From positions 62,001-126,000 of the forward strand of contig NZ_FMHI01000005.1 in assembly GCF_900090145.1 (NCBI RefSeq): a stretch of DNA of 64,000 nt. The letters run 5' to 3'. This DNA is from Streptomyces sp. WMMB 322 (GTDB taxonomy: Bacteria; Actinomycetota; Actinomycetes; Streptomycetales; Streptomycetaceae). The notes below the pieces were generated by a model. It did no database searches, was not told the origin of the DNA, and worked only from the letters and a program-made list of their open reading frames with translations. Shown here in pieces: positions 56,054-64,000 of this stretch. The translations under genes and the position numbers were made by a program. The stretch's first letter is position 1. Each line of letters opens with the position of its first letter.

Positions 56054-57277
56054 TCAGTCGCAAGGCGAACCCTGGCTGTCGACGGACTTCTGCAGCACGT
56101 CGCAGGTGTACTGGCACTCGTCCATCAGCCGCGTGGCCTCCGCCAGCAGGATCCCGTACGGCCGGGAGGGGTCTCCCACCGGCAGCGAGTTCTCCTCCGC
56201 CGCCTCCACGAGACGCGTGCGGGCCTCCTGCGCCTGCTCCGCCGCCCGGCACAGCTCGGGTGCCTGCTCGTGCAGACGGTCCTCGTCGATCTTGCTGAAC
56301 AGGTCGGATATCTTCGCGAGCGTGCGCAGGAAGTCGCCGTAGTCGCGCAGGAATTCGCCGTAAGCCTCCCCGTCCTTGCTGTCGTGCCACTGGTCCAGAC
56401 TCCGGACCATGGAAGCCAGCTGGTACGTGACCCGCTCCAGGGCGTCGATGACGGCCCGGTACCCCGCAAACGTCACGCGGCCGTGATGGCGTTGCAGAAG
56501 CCGCCGGGGGTTGTAGTACGTGCTCTCCACCGCGGTGCGCACCGCCGACTGGGCCTGGCTCACCATCGGCCCCAGCTGCGACGCCCGGTGACGCCAGTGC
56601 CTGGTGCGCTCCTCCTCCAGGTGCTGGTTGCGCAGCGCCGGGTACATGTCGCCGATCAGGTCGCACAGCGCGTGGGCGAGGGTGTGGATGCCGCTCTCGG
56701 CGCTGCGGTAACGCATCGGGGGCATCACCAGCAGGTTGACCGCTGCCCCCACTCCGCATCCGACGAGGACGAGCAGGATGATCTGGCTGAGCTGGCTGAA
56801 CTTGTCGCCGGGAGTGGTCGCCGTGGCGTAGGTGGAGAACGCGAAGAACGCGGCCGTCGCCACCTGCGATCCCTGTGAACCCAGCGGACGCCAGCGGCCG
56901 ATGGCCATCGCGGCGAGCGCCACGAGAGCGAACGTCACCAGTCCGGGCCCGGCGAGGAATCCGAACAGCCCTTGCAGCGCCACGCCGAGCGAGACGGCTC
57001 CCAGGTAACGCAGCGACTGAAGAAGCGACTGGTAGACGGTGACCTGCATGATCAGCACAGCTGAGAACGGCGCGAACGCGGGCGACTGCGCTCCCATCAG
57101 CTGTTTGGCGATGTACCAGGCGATGAGGGCGGCCAGTGTGCTCTTGCCTATCAGCGCCAGGGTGTGCCGCTCATGTCCGTCCGAACCCACCGCACGCCGC
57201 AGCCACTGCCGTATACGGGCGACCCGCCCTTGGGAAGCCTCCTGCGTCCGCTGTGGCAGCGCCGTCTCCTGTGCCAT
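56054..57277 (-). CDS. FUSC family membrane transporter
   Basis: A 407-residue protein of the FUSC (fusaric-acid-resistance/aromatic acid exporter) type. About six helices occupy residues 35-190 (SPAFAPFSAVLIMQVTVYQSLLQSLRYLGAVSLGVALQGLFG is typical). A long helical cytoplasmic domain follows (LDQWHDSKDGEAYGEFLRDYGDFLRTLAKISDLFSKID). Members export aromatic or other acids; the substrate here is unknown. ATG 57277 follows AGGAGAGG. Confidence 0.88.
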   Translation of the reverse strand: MAQETALPQRTQEASQGRVARIRQWLRRAVGSDGHERHTLALIGKSTLAALIAWYIAKQLMGAQSPAFAPFSAVLIMQVTVYQSLLQSLRYLGAVSLGVALQGLFGFLAGPGLVTFALVALAAMAIGRWRPLGSQGSQVATAAFFAFSTYATATTPGDKFSQLSQIILLVLVGCGVGAAVNLLVMPPMRYRSAESGIHTLAHALCDLIGDMYPALRNQHLEEERTRHWRHRASQLGPMVSQAQSAVRTAVESTYYNPRRLLQRHHGRVTFAGYRAVIDALERVTYQLASMVRSLDQWHDSKDGEAYGEFLRDYGDFLRTLAKISDLFSKIDEDRLHEQAPELCRAAEQAQEARTRLVEAAEENSLPVGDPSRPYGILLAEATRLMDECQYTCDVLQKSVDSQGSPCD

Positions 57278-57535
57278 TTCCTCTCCTGTTGGTTACGGGT
57301 GAACGAAAGCGATGCGTACCCCGTCATGGCACTTCTGCGCATGCCCGGCGGACCCGGTGCCGACGATTACGTCACACCCGGACGTCTCCTCTTCCGCTTG
57401 CCGGGGAGAGGGCCCGGAAGCCGGGAGTCCGGACCGGCCTCGGGCAGTCGTCCCATGGACTCGGACCGTCCCGCGTGCTCGGGCCGTCGTCCCATGGGCT
57501 CGGGCCGTCCCGGTGCTCGGGCGGGTCCGTGGGCC

Positions 57536-59089
57536 TCAGGCGAGCTCGCCCGTCACCGACTCGGCCGCCCGCACCAGCGCTCCCGTCCCGACGAAGCGCT
57601 CGGCGACCGCCAGATCCGGTGCGAGGAACCGGTCGGGCCCCGGCCCGTCCACGCCGGCCCCGCGCAACGCGTCCACGATCGCGCGGGACGCCTCGCCCGG
57701 CGTCAGCCTCGCGTCCGCGGCACGCAGTTCGACGGCACGCGCCGCGGCGTACAGCTCGACGGCGACGACCCGGGTCAGGGCGTCGACCGCGCTGCGCAGC
57801 TTGCGGGCCGCGGACCAGCCCATCGAGACATGGTCCTCCTGCATGGCGGAGGAGGGGATCGAGTCGGCGGAGGACGGGACGGCCAGCCGCTTCATCTCGC
57901 TGACCAGGGCGGCCTGCGTGTACTGGGCGATCATCAGGCCGGAGTCGACACCGGCGTCGTGCGCCAGGAACGGCGGCAGGCCGTGCGAGCGGTTCTTGTC
58001 CAGGAGGCGGTCGGTCCGGCGCTCGGCGATCGACGCGAGGTCGGCGGCGGCCACGGCGAGGAAGTCGAGCACGTAGGCGACGGGCGCCCCGTGGAAGTTG
58101 CCGTTGGACTCCACTCGCCCGTCCGGCAGCACGACCGGGTTGTCGACGGCCGAGGCGAGTTCGCGCCGCGCGACCGTCAGGGCGTGCGCGAGCGTGTCGC
58201 GTCCGGCGCCCGCGACCTGCGGGGCGCAGCGCACCGAGTACGCGTCCTGGACGCGCGGCGCGTCGTCCTGGTGGTGGCCGGTCAGCCCCGAACCGGCAAG
58301 CACCTTCAGCATGTTGGCCGCCGAGGCGGCCTGGCCCGGGTGCGGTCGGATGGCGTGCAGCTCCGGTGCGAGGACCCTGTCCGTGCCGAGCAGCGCCTCC
58401 AGGGTGAGCGCGGCGGTGATGTCCGCGGAGGTGAACAGGCGGGCGAGGTCCGCACAGGCGAGCAGGAGCATGCCGAGCATGCCGTCCGTGCCGTTGAGGA
58501 GGGCGAGCCCCTCCTTCTCGCGCAGTTCGACGGGCGTGATGCCGTGCTCGGCGAGGAGCTCCGCGGCGGGCCGGACCGTGGCGTCGGGGCCTTCCGCCTC
58601 GCCCTCGCCCATGAGTGTCAGTGCGCAGTGGGAGAGCGGGGCGAGATCGCCGGAGCAGCCGAGGGAGCCGTATTCGTGCACGACGGGGGTGACGCCGGCG
58701 TTGAGCAGGTCCGCGATGGACTGCGCCACCTCGGCCCGTACGCCCGTCCGCCCTGACGCGAGGGTCTTCAGGCGCAGGAACATCAGCGCGCGTACGACCT
58801 CACGCTCCACGCGCGGGCCCATGCCGGCCGCGTGCGAGCGCACGATGTTGCGCTGGAGCTGGGCGCGGAGGCCGGGGCTGATGTGACGCACCGCGAGCGC
58901 CCCGAAGCCGGTGGAGACTCCGTAGACGGGCTCGGTCTTGGCTGCCAGCTCCTCGATGTGCCGCCGGGAGGCGTCGAGTGCTGCCCGTGCCCGGGCCGAC
59001 AGCTCCACACGGGCGCCGTCCCGGGCGACGGCGATGACGTCTTCGGGGCTCGTGCCGGAGTCGCCCAGCACCACGGTGTGCATACTCAT
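57536..59089 (-). CDS. hutH: Histidine ammonia-lyase
   Basis: A 517-residue enzyme that deaminates histidine to urocanate. The MIO cofactor forms from the triad in YGSLGCSGDLAPLSH, here Cys145-Ser146-Gly147 rather than the usual Ala-Ser-Gly. Catalytic features such as the YGVSTGFG loop and the NGTDGMLGM and NPVVLPDG segments are present. ATG 59089 or 59083 can start it. No other hut gene lies nearby, so regulation cannot be read. Confidence 0.95.
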   Translation of the reverse strand: MSMHTVVLGDSGTSPEDVIAVARDGARVELSARARAALDASRRHIEELAAKTEPVYGVSTGFGALAVRHISPGLRAQLQRNIVRSHAAGMGPRVEREVVRALMFLRLKTLASGRTGVRAEVAQSIADLLNAGVTPVVHEYGSLGCSGDLAPLSHCALTLMGEGEAEGPDATVRPAAELLAEHGITPVELREKEGLALLNGTDGMLGMLLLACADLARLFTSADITAALTLEALLGTDRVLAPELHAIRPHPGQAASAANMLKVLAGSGLTGHHQDDAPRVQDAYSVRCAPQVAGAGRDTLAHALTVARRELASAVDNPVVLPDGRVESNGNFHGAPVAYVLDFLAVAAADLASIAERRTDRLLDKNRSHGLPPFLAHDAGVDSGLMIAQYTQAALVSEMKRLAVPSSADSIPSSAMQEDHVSMGWSAARKLRSAVDALTRVVAVELYAAARAVELRAADARLTPGEASRAIVDALRGAGVDGPGPDRFLAPDLAVAERFVGTGALVRAAESVTGELA

Positions 59090-59274
59090 ATTCAGGCAGC
59101 CTAAAGAGTGAATCGATTCCTGTCACGACCGGGGTGTGCGGACGGGGACGCGGGAGGGTGCGGGGTCCTCCCCACGGCGTTGCCGCCGGGAGACGCCGGG
59201 GCGGGGGTTCGCAGTGGGGCTGCGGAAAGCGGTGCGGTACCGGGCGGACGGGCGCCGATCCGGCGGCCGGCCGC

Positions 59275-60918
59275 TCACGCCCCGTGGCTCCGGACGCGCG
59301 GTCCCTGCCGGTCCGGCGGGCGGGAGTCGCGGGAGGGGTCGATCGAGTGCCGGCGAGAGGGACCACGGGAGGAGTCCGTCCCGTCGGTGCGGAGGCCGCG
59401 CACGGCAGCGGACTCGTCGGGACGTTCGGTGCGTATGTGCCGGTCCGGCGGGTCCGCAGGACCCGGCCTCCGGCCCTCAGCCTCCCCGGCCTCCCCGGCC
59501 TGCGGGTTCCGGCCCTGCGAGTCCCGGTCCTGGGCCGCATCCCTTTCCCCCTGCCGGTCCCGGACCTCGTCCCCTTCCCGGTCCTGGGCCTCTCCGCCCC
59601 GCGGGTGTGTGTCCTGCCGGCCTTGCACGTCCGGCGGATGCTGCTGACCGCCCTCGCCGGTCTCCCTGACCCCCGCCTCGTCCGGTGCCTCGTCCGGCTT
59701 CGGGGTGTGACCGCGGAAGTGGCGGCGGTCGCCCGCCGGCGGCGCCGCTGCTGCTGCCTCCTCGGCCTCCGAGGCGTCGGCGAGACGCACGACGGGATCC
59801 TCGGTGCCGCCCCGGCGACCCGCCACCACCGGTCCCAGCGCACGCGCGGCCTTCGCCCTGTACTGCGCGGCGTCGGCCAACCGGAAGAGGCGGGCCGCCG
59901 AACGTATCCGCCCTATCCGGTCTCCCGTGGAGGCGACACCGCACGAGACACCGTCGCCGCCCCGCAGCCCGAGGGCGTTGCGGCAGACCTCCTCCGCGGC
60001 CCGTACGACCTGGTCCGCGGGCGGTCCGACCGTCAGCAGGCAGAACTCGTCGCCGCCCAGGCGTGCGGCCAGCGCACCCGGAAGCTTCGCCCCGGACATC
60101 GACAGCACCATCCCGAACCGTTCCAGCAGCCGGTCGCCGGCGGCATGGCCCTGCTCGTCGTTGACGCGCTTGAGGCCGTTGAGGTCGCAGACGACGAGGC
60201 TCACCACGGTGCCGTCCTCGCGGTGACGCTCCAGGCCGTCGTCCAGCTTGCCCTCGATGGCCCTGCGGTTGGCCAGGCCTGTCAGCTGGTCGGTGTAGGC
60301 AAGGCGGCGCACCTCTTCCAGCTGCTCGTTCTGCGCGATCCCGGCGGCGATGATCTCGGCCAGTACGGCCGCGAAGTGCGCGTCGGAACGGTCGAAGACC
60401 GGTGCCCCGGAACGGCGGGCCACATACAGCTCGCCCCAGGCACGCCCGCGCAGCACTATCGGCGCCACGACGCAGCAGCCGCGGCCGCGGCGGCGCAGTG
60501 CGGCCACGCGCGCGTTGCGGGGGGCGGCGCCGGACCGGCCGGGCCGTTCGCGCCCCTCCCCCTCGGCCGTCTCGATCCAGGCGAGCGGCTCCTCGGCGCC
60601 GTCCGCGGCCCACCGTTCCGGCAGCGGCTCGGTGATCTCGGGGAAGTCGTGCACCGGGTAGGACTCGTCCTCGGGGAACTCCTGCTCCCCCGGGGCGAGT
60701 TCGCCGACGTTGACCAGTACGTCGAGGCGTCCCCGTGCCCGGTCCCATGCGGAGAGAGCGGCGAAGGCGGCGTTCATGCCGGCGCACGCCCGCTGGGCCG
60801 CGGCGTGCGCGACCTCACGGAGCGTCGAGTGGCGGGGGTGCGCCTCGCAGAAGCGCTGCGCCCCTGCCATGGCCTGCGCCAGCTCGACGACAGCCCGCAG
60901 CCGTTCGTCCTCTCCCAT
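59275..60918 (-). CDS. GAF-GGDEF diguanylate cyclase with disordered tail
   Basis: A 547-residue protein. A GAF domain spans ~25-200; a GGDEF domain starts near 210 with LAYTDQLTGLANRRAIEGKLDD and has an intact active site, LGGDEF (288-292), so it should make c-di-GMP. No RxxD inhibitory site is seen before it. The last ~150 residues are low-complexity, rich in Arg, Gln, Asp and Gly, and probably disordered. c-di-GMP controls development in streptomycetes. ATG 60918 starts the conserved MGEDERLRAVVELAQ. Confidence 0.9.
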   Translation of the reverse strand: MGEDERLRAVVELAQAMAGAQRFCEAHPRHSTLREVAHAAAQRACAGMNAAFAALSAWDRARGRLDVLVNVGELAPGEQEFPEDESYPVHDFPEITEPLPERWAADGAEEPLAWIETAEGEGRERPGRSGAAPRNARVAALRRRGRGCCVVAPIVLRGRAWGELYVARRSGAPVFDRSDAHFAAVLAEIIAAGIAQNEQLEEVRRLAYTDQLTGLANRRAIEGKLDDGLERHREDGTVVSLVVCDLNGLKRVNDEQGHAAGDRLLERFGMVLSMSGAKLPGALAARLGGDEFCLLTVGPPADQVVRAAEEVCRNALGLRGGDGVSCGVASTGDRIGRIRSAARLFRLADAAQYRAKAARALGPVVAGRRGGTEDPVVRLADASEAEEAAAAAPPAGDRRHFRGHTPKPDEAPDEAGVRETGEGGQQHPPDVQGRQDTHPRGGEAQDREGDEVRDRQGERDAAQDRDSQGRNPQAGEAGEAEGRRPGPADPPDRHIRTERPDESAAVRGLRTDGTDSSRGPSRRHSIDPSRDSRPPDRQGPRVRSHGA

Positions 60919-61136
60919 GAGAGCCAGGCTAGGACGAGTCAGGACAATCTTCTCGGGCCGGTCCGGTCCCCCCGGCCGCACGTGCGGCCGTCCGTGCCGT
61001 GTGCCGACGGCCGTACCGCGGGCACGAGAAGCCCGCGCACGGACCTGCCGTACGGGTTACTCCGGCACCGCTCCGGCGGGACGCCAGGGCCTCAGCGCAT
61101 TGCGACCGGGACGCGCCGCCGGCCGCCGGCAGCGCC

Positions 61137-61946
61137 TCACTCCCCCGGCCACTGCGGCTTCCGCTTCTCGTTGAAGGCGGCGACGCCCTCCGTGCGGTCC
61201 CCGGAGAAGGCGACGGTGCGCCAGGCGGCGTCCTCGATCTCCAGCCCGGCCCACAGGTCCAGTCCCCAGCCCGTGCGCAGCGCCCGCTTCGCGGCCCGCA
61301 GGCCCACAGGTGAGTTCCCGGCGATGCGGCCGGCCAGCGCGAGCGCCTCGGCACGGACCGCTCCGTCCTCGACCAGTTCGTCCACGAGACCGAGTTCGCG
61401 TGCCTCCGCCGCCTCGACGCGGCGCGCGGAGAAGATCAGCTCGGCCGCGCGGGCCGCTCCGACCCTGCGGGGCAGCAACTGCGTGCCGCCGCCGCCGGGG
61501 ATGACGCCGACGGAGACCTCGGGCAGCCCCACCACGGCCGTGGAGTCGGCGACGATCACGTCGCAGGAGAGCGCCAGCTCGAAGCCTCCGCCGAGCGCGA
61601 AGCCGTGGACGGCGGCGATCGTCGGCATCGGCAGGTCCAGCACACCCGTGTAGGCGGCGCGGGCCGTCGGGCGGTGGCGGCTGAGGTCGGCGTCGCTGAG
61701 GGCGTTGCGCTCCTTGAGGTCCGCGCCGACGCAGAACGCCCGGTCGTTGCTGGAGCTGAGCACCGTGGCGTGCACGTGCCGGTCCCGGCCGAGATCGGTG
61801 CACGCCTCGACCAGACCGGCGGCGAGCTCGGCGGACACGGCGTTCATGGCCTTCGGCCGGTCCAGTACGAGCTCGGCGACATGGGTCCCGGAGTCCTTGC
61901 GGACCACGATCCACTCGCCGAAACGCTTCTCAGTCACCGTGCTCAT
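61137..61946 (-). CDS. Enoyl-CoA hydratase/isomerase family protein
   Basis: A 269-residue crotonase-fold enzyme. The oxyanion-hole segments are SSSNDRAFCVGADLKERN and AVHGFALGGGFELALSCDVIVAD. The Glu positions used for hydration include EVSVGVIPGGGGTQLLPRRVG. It likely acts in fatty acid or branched-chain acyl-CoA breakdown; the exact acyl-CoA is unknown. It lies between the GGDEF and adenylate cyclase genes, co-directional. Confidence 0.92.
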   Translation of the reverse strand: MSTVTEKRFGEWIVVRKDSGTHVAELVLDRPKAMNAVSAELAAGLVEACTDLGRDRHVHATVLSSSNDRAFCVGADLKERNALSDADLSRHRPTARAAYTGVLDLPMPTIAAVHGFALGGGFELALSCDVIVADSTAVVGLPEVSVGVIPGGGGTQLLPRRVGAARAAELIFSARRVEAAEARELGLVDELVEDGAVRAEALALAGRIAGNSPVGLRAAKRALRTGWGLDLWAGLEIEDAAWRTVAFSGDRTEGVAAFNEKRKPQWPGE

Positions 61947-62062
61947 GCGGCCCTCCGGGTTGACGCGCGCTCAGGACGGACGCGCATCAGATTACGGTCC
62001 GCCTCCGGCCCGCCGGTACAAAGGACGGAGAGCTGAGCCGAAGTGAGCGAAGTGAGCGCCTT

Positions 62063-63325
62063 TCAGCGGCGGTTGAGCATCCAGGGCTCGACGACTCCGA
62101 GGCCGCGCACGGGACGCTGGTACAGCGGCTGCAGGGCGTAGCGGTAGTCCGAGAGGTCCTCGGTCTCCTTCTCCGACTCCGGTGCATCGCCCGAGGCGAC
62201 GAGTTCCGCGCGGAAATCGCCGTCCACGAGGACTCTGTCCTTCGGCGCTATCGACGTCAGCCTGCTCGCCAGGTTGACGGTGTTGCCGAAGACGTCGCCC
62301 ATGCGCGTCGTCATCGTGCCGAAGGCGATGCCCACGCGCAGTTCGGGCATTGTCGGATCGTTCGCCATGGTCTCGATCAGCCGCAGGCCGATCTCCGCGG
62401 CGGTGCCCGCGTCCTCGGCCACGTAGAGGATCTCGTCGCCGAGGGCCTTGATCAGGCGGCCGCCGTTCGCGGCGACCAGGTCCGCCGACGTCGTCTCGAA
62501 CGCCTCGACCAGCTCGCCGAGTTCGTCGTCCTCGAGACGTCGCGTCAGTCGTGTGAAGCCCACCAGGTCGGCGAAGGCGATCGCCTGCCGCCGGGCGACG
62601 GTGTCCTCGTCGTCCAGTGCCTGCACCACCCGGCCCGTGGCCGCGGCGAGCTGACGCCGCCACACGTAGACCAGGAACTCCTCCAGCTCGGGCAGAAGCA
62701 GCTGGACCAGCGGATAGGTGACCTCGTTGCGCGTCATGCCGGGCTCGGGCGGCTCCGTCAGACCCATCAGGAAGGAGTCGATCTGCCAGTCGGCGAGCCG
62801 TGAGGTGGTCTGTCCGGTCGAACGGGCGACCTGCACGGCCGTCGCCTCGCTGAGCAGGCCCGCCTCCACGAGGCCCGCGAGCCGCCGCAGCGCCAGCACG
62901 TCCGCCTCGGTGAGGGCCTTGGCCTGCCCGACGTCGGCGAAGCCCATCGCACGCCAGAAGCGGGAGGCCAGCTCCATCGAGACCCCGGCCGCCCGGGCCG
63001 CCTGGAAAGGGGTGTACTGCCGCTTCGAACCCAGGATCAGCTGCTCGATGCGCAGGGCGCTGGGGTCGTCCTCGTCGTCGGCGGCGCCTTCGGGGTCCGT
63101 GCCGTCGGGGCCGTCCGCCCCGGGGCCGCCGGCCGAGCTCGGAGAGTCCGGAGAGACGGAGAAGTCGAGTGCCGCCCCGCCGGTGCCGCCGGTGCCTCCG
63201 GTGTCTCCGGTGCCGCCGGACCGTCCGGCCGGGGCCGCGTCCGCGGACCCCTGTCCGCCTCCCGGCTCCGGCGCCGACTGCGATCCGGACGGGCGCGCGG
63301 GAATGTCCGGTTCATCGTCGGCCAC
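62063..63325 (-). CDS. cya: Class III adenylate cyclase
   Basis: A 420-residue cyclase making cAMP. The N-terminal ~90 residues are Gly/Pro/Asp-rich and likely disordered. A helical segment (RAAGVSMELASRFWRAMGFADVGQAKALTEADVLALRRLAGLVEAGLLSE) resembles the regulatory part of streptomycete Cya. The catalytic domain has FADLVGFTRLTRRL (metal Asp) and LIKALGDEILYVAED, and VFGNTVNLASRLTSIA. cAMP affects germination and antibiotic production in Streptomyces. It is near the biotin ligase gene. Confidence 0.93.
   Translation of the reverse strand: MADDEPDIPARPSGSQSAPEPGGGQGSADAAPAGRSGGTGDTGGTGGTGGAALDFSVSPDSPSSAGGPGADGPDGTDPEGAADDEDDPSALRIEQLILGSKRQYTPFQAARAAGVSMELASRFWRAMGFADVGQAKALTEADVLALRRLAGLVEAGLLSEATAVQVARSTGQTTSRLADWQIDSFLMGLTEPPEPGMTRNEVTYPLVQLLLPELEEFLVYVWRRQLAAATGRVVQALDDEDTVARRQAIAFADLVGFTRLTRRLEDDELGELVEAFETTSADLVAANGGRLIKALGDEILYVAEDAGTAAEIGLRLIETMANDPTMPELRVGIAFGTMTTRMGDVFGNTVNLASRLTSIAPKDRVLVDGDFRAELVASGDAPESEKETEDLSDYRYALQPLYQRPVRGLGVVEPWMLNRR
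63180..63215. repeat. GCCGGTGCC-type repeat coding for Gly/Thr
   Basis: Near-identical CCGGTG units encode GTGDTGGTGGTGG in the disordered N-terminus of adenylate cyclase. The unit keeps the frame. Confidence 0.55.
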
Positions 63326-63667
63326 TGTCCGCCCCTCGCCCGGTCCGGTCGTCCCTGCGCACTGCCCTTCCGCCCTCTTGCTGAGATCTTCCGGGGATCA
63401 CCGGGACGCCTGACATCCGTGTCCCCTCCGCCGCGCCAACCATACGGCAGCAGCGCGCTGAACTGGTCCCTCTGCGAACGGCCCATCAGAAGCGGACCAC
63501 CGGCCCGGCGCAACACCTACCCTGTGCGGCCGGTCCCGGTGAGGGTGTTTGTCCGGCCCGAGCCGGGTCGCCGAGCCGTTGCCGGCCGGCCGCCGAGCCC
63601 GTTGCCGAGCCATTTTCTGCGACCCGTGGCCGGAGGCGCCCGCGGGAGGGTGCCGGAGCCCCGGCGG
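63326..63667. other. Gap between cya and biotin ligase genes
   Basis: About 340 bp with no gene I can support. It must hold the cya promoter. Repeats of GCCGAGCC/GTTGCCG occur near 63565-63615, without a clear hairpin. Confidence 0.5.
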
Positions 63668-64000
63668 TCACGCCTCCGCGCCGTCGTCGCTCCCGTGGCC
63701 CCCGTGACCGCGCAGGTGCACGATGTCGCCCGCCGCGACGGGCCGCTGCACCCCTTCTCCGGTACCGATCACAAGCCGCCCGTCGCTGTCGACGGCCACC
63801 GCCTCGCCGACGAGTTCCCCGCCTCCGGGCAGCTCCGCCCGCACATGCCGGCCGAGCGTCGCGCACCCCGCGGCGTACGCCTCCAGCACGCCGGAGGCGG
63901 CGGGATCCCCGTCGGCGGCGGCCCAGCGCCCGTACCAGTCCTCGACGGAACGCAGCACCGCGCGCAGCAGCGGATCGCGGTCGGCGGCCGGTGCTCCGGC
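63668..64000 (-). CDS. birA: Biotin--[acetyl-CoA-carboxylase] ligase, C-terminal part
   Basis: Partial: the 3' 110 codons, running off the right edge. The visible part (LLRAVLRSVEDWYGRWAAA, then the C-terminal SH3-like domain ELPGGGELVGEAVAVDSDGRLVIGTGEGVQRPVAAGDIVHLR) is the end of a BirA-type ligase that attaches biotin to carboxyl carrier protein. The catalytic GRGRR region lies outside the window. Adjacent cya fits the streptomycete gene order as I recall it. Confidence 0.85.
   Translation of the reverse strand, partial: AGAPAADRDPLLRAVLRSVEDWYGRWAAADGDPAASGVLEAYAAGCATLGRHVRAELPGGGELVGEAVAVDSDGRLVIGTGEGVQRPVAAGDIVHLRGHGGHGSDDGAEA

Overview
The window is high-GC DNA whose genes look streptomycete throughout. 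They include mycothiol S-conjugate amidase (mca), a GTP-dependent PEP carboxykinase, a PopR-type regulator beside a second clpP pair, GTG/TTG starts, and many IclR/GntR/TetR/MarR regulators. The right end (hutH, a GGDEF protein, enoyl-CoA hydratase, adenylate cyclase, biotin ligase) and the greA/mca/msrA and ilvA/metB/pckG blocks recall, from memory, the conserved central part of Streptomyces chromosomes. Between these core blocks lie accessory segments.

Layout. 1-1.0 kb holds a secreted serine protease. 1.1-8.2 kb is a divergent catabolic locus. Leftward it has a PfkB kinase, an IclR regulator, RidA and a GntP permease; rightward it has a D-serine-dehydratase-like PLP enzyme and an N-acyl-D-amino-acid deacylase. 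I read this as D-amino-acid use, probably D-serine, with inverted repeats in the shared promoter region. 8.3-29.6 kb is mostly housekeeping: VOC protein, hemolysin III, pckG, AlaT-like aminotransferase, MFS exporter with TetR, YyaL-like protein, cystathionine gamma-synthase, a sigma-like factor with a small membrane protein, MarR, ilvA, a DrrAB-type ABC exporter, greA, mca and msrA.

29.6-31.9 kb looks like an insertion hot spot. The 3' end of msrA is copied twice more, with reading frame and stop codon kept, around an acetyltransferase, a probable phosphotransferase remnant and a toxin-antitoxin-like gene pair. 33-38.5 kb carries a GntR regulator, a class V aminotransferase and an ABC sugar-type importer that has no ATPase gene. 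38.7-43.6 kb holds a DUF5937/ArsR-like regulator, an AbgT transporter and a CocE-type hydrolase.

43.9-46.6 kb is the most unusual part. A PAS-GAF-PP2C phosphatase overlaps a stand-alone cobalamin-binding protein that has the Wx9EH and ExH motifs of CarH/LitR photoreceptors, so the pair may be a light- or B12-controlled phosphatase switch. 47.2-49.3 kb is a clpP3-clpP4-popR locus in which ClpP4 lacks the catalytic His.

50.1 kb holds a MerR relic that still has an intact MerR-type promoter. 52.7-64 kb carries a DJ-1/PfpI protein, an L,D-transpeptidase, a His/Asp-rich protein, a FUSC transporter, hutH, a GAF-GGDEF protein with a long disordered tail, an enoyl-CoA hydratase, adenylate cyclase and the C-terminal part of biotin ligase, which runs off the window. 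I saw no tRNA, rRNA, CRISPR array, intact transposase or integrase.
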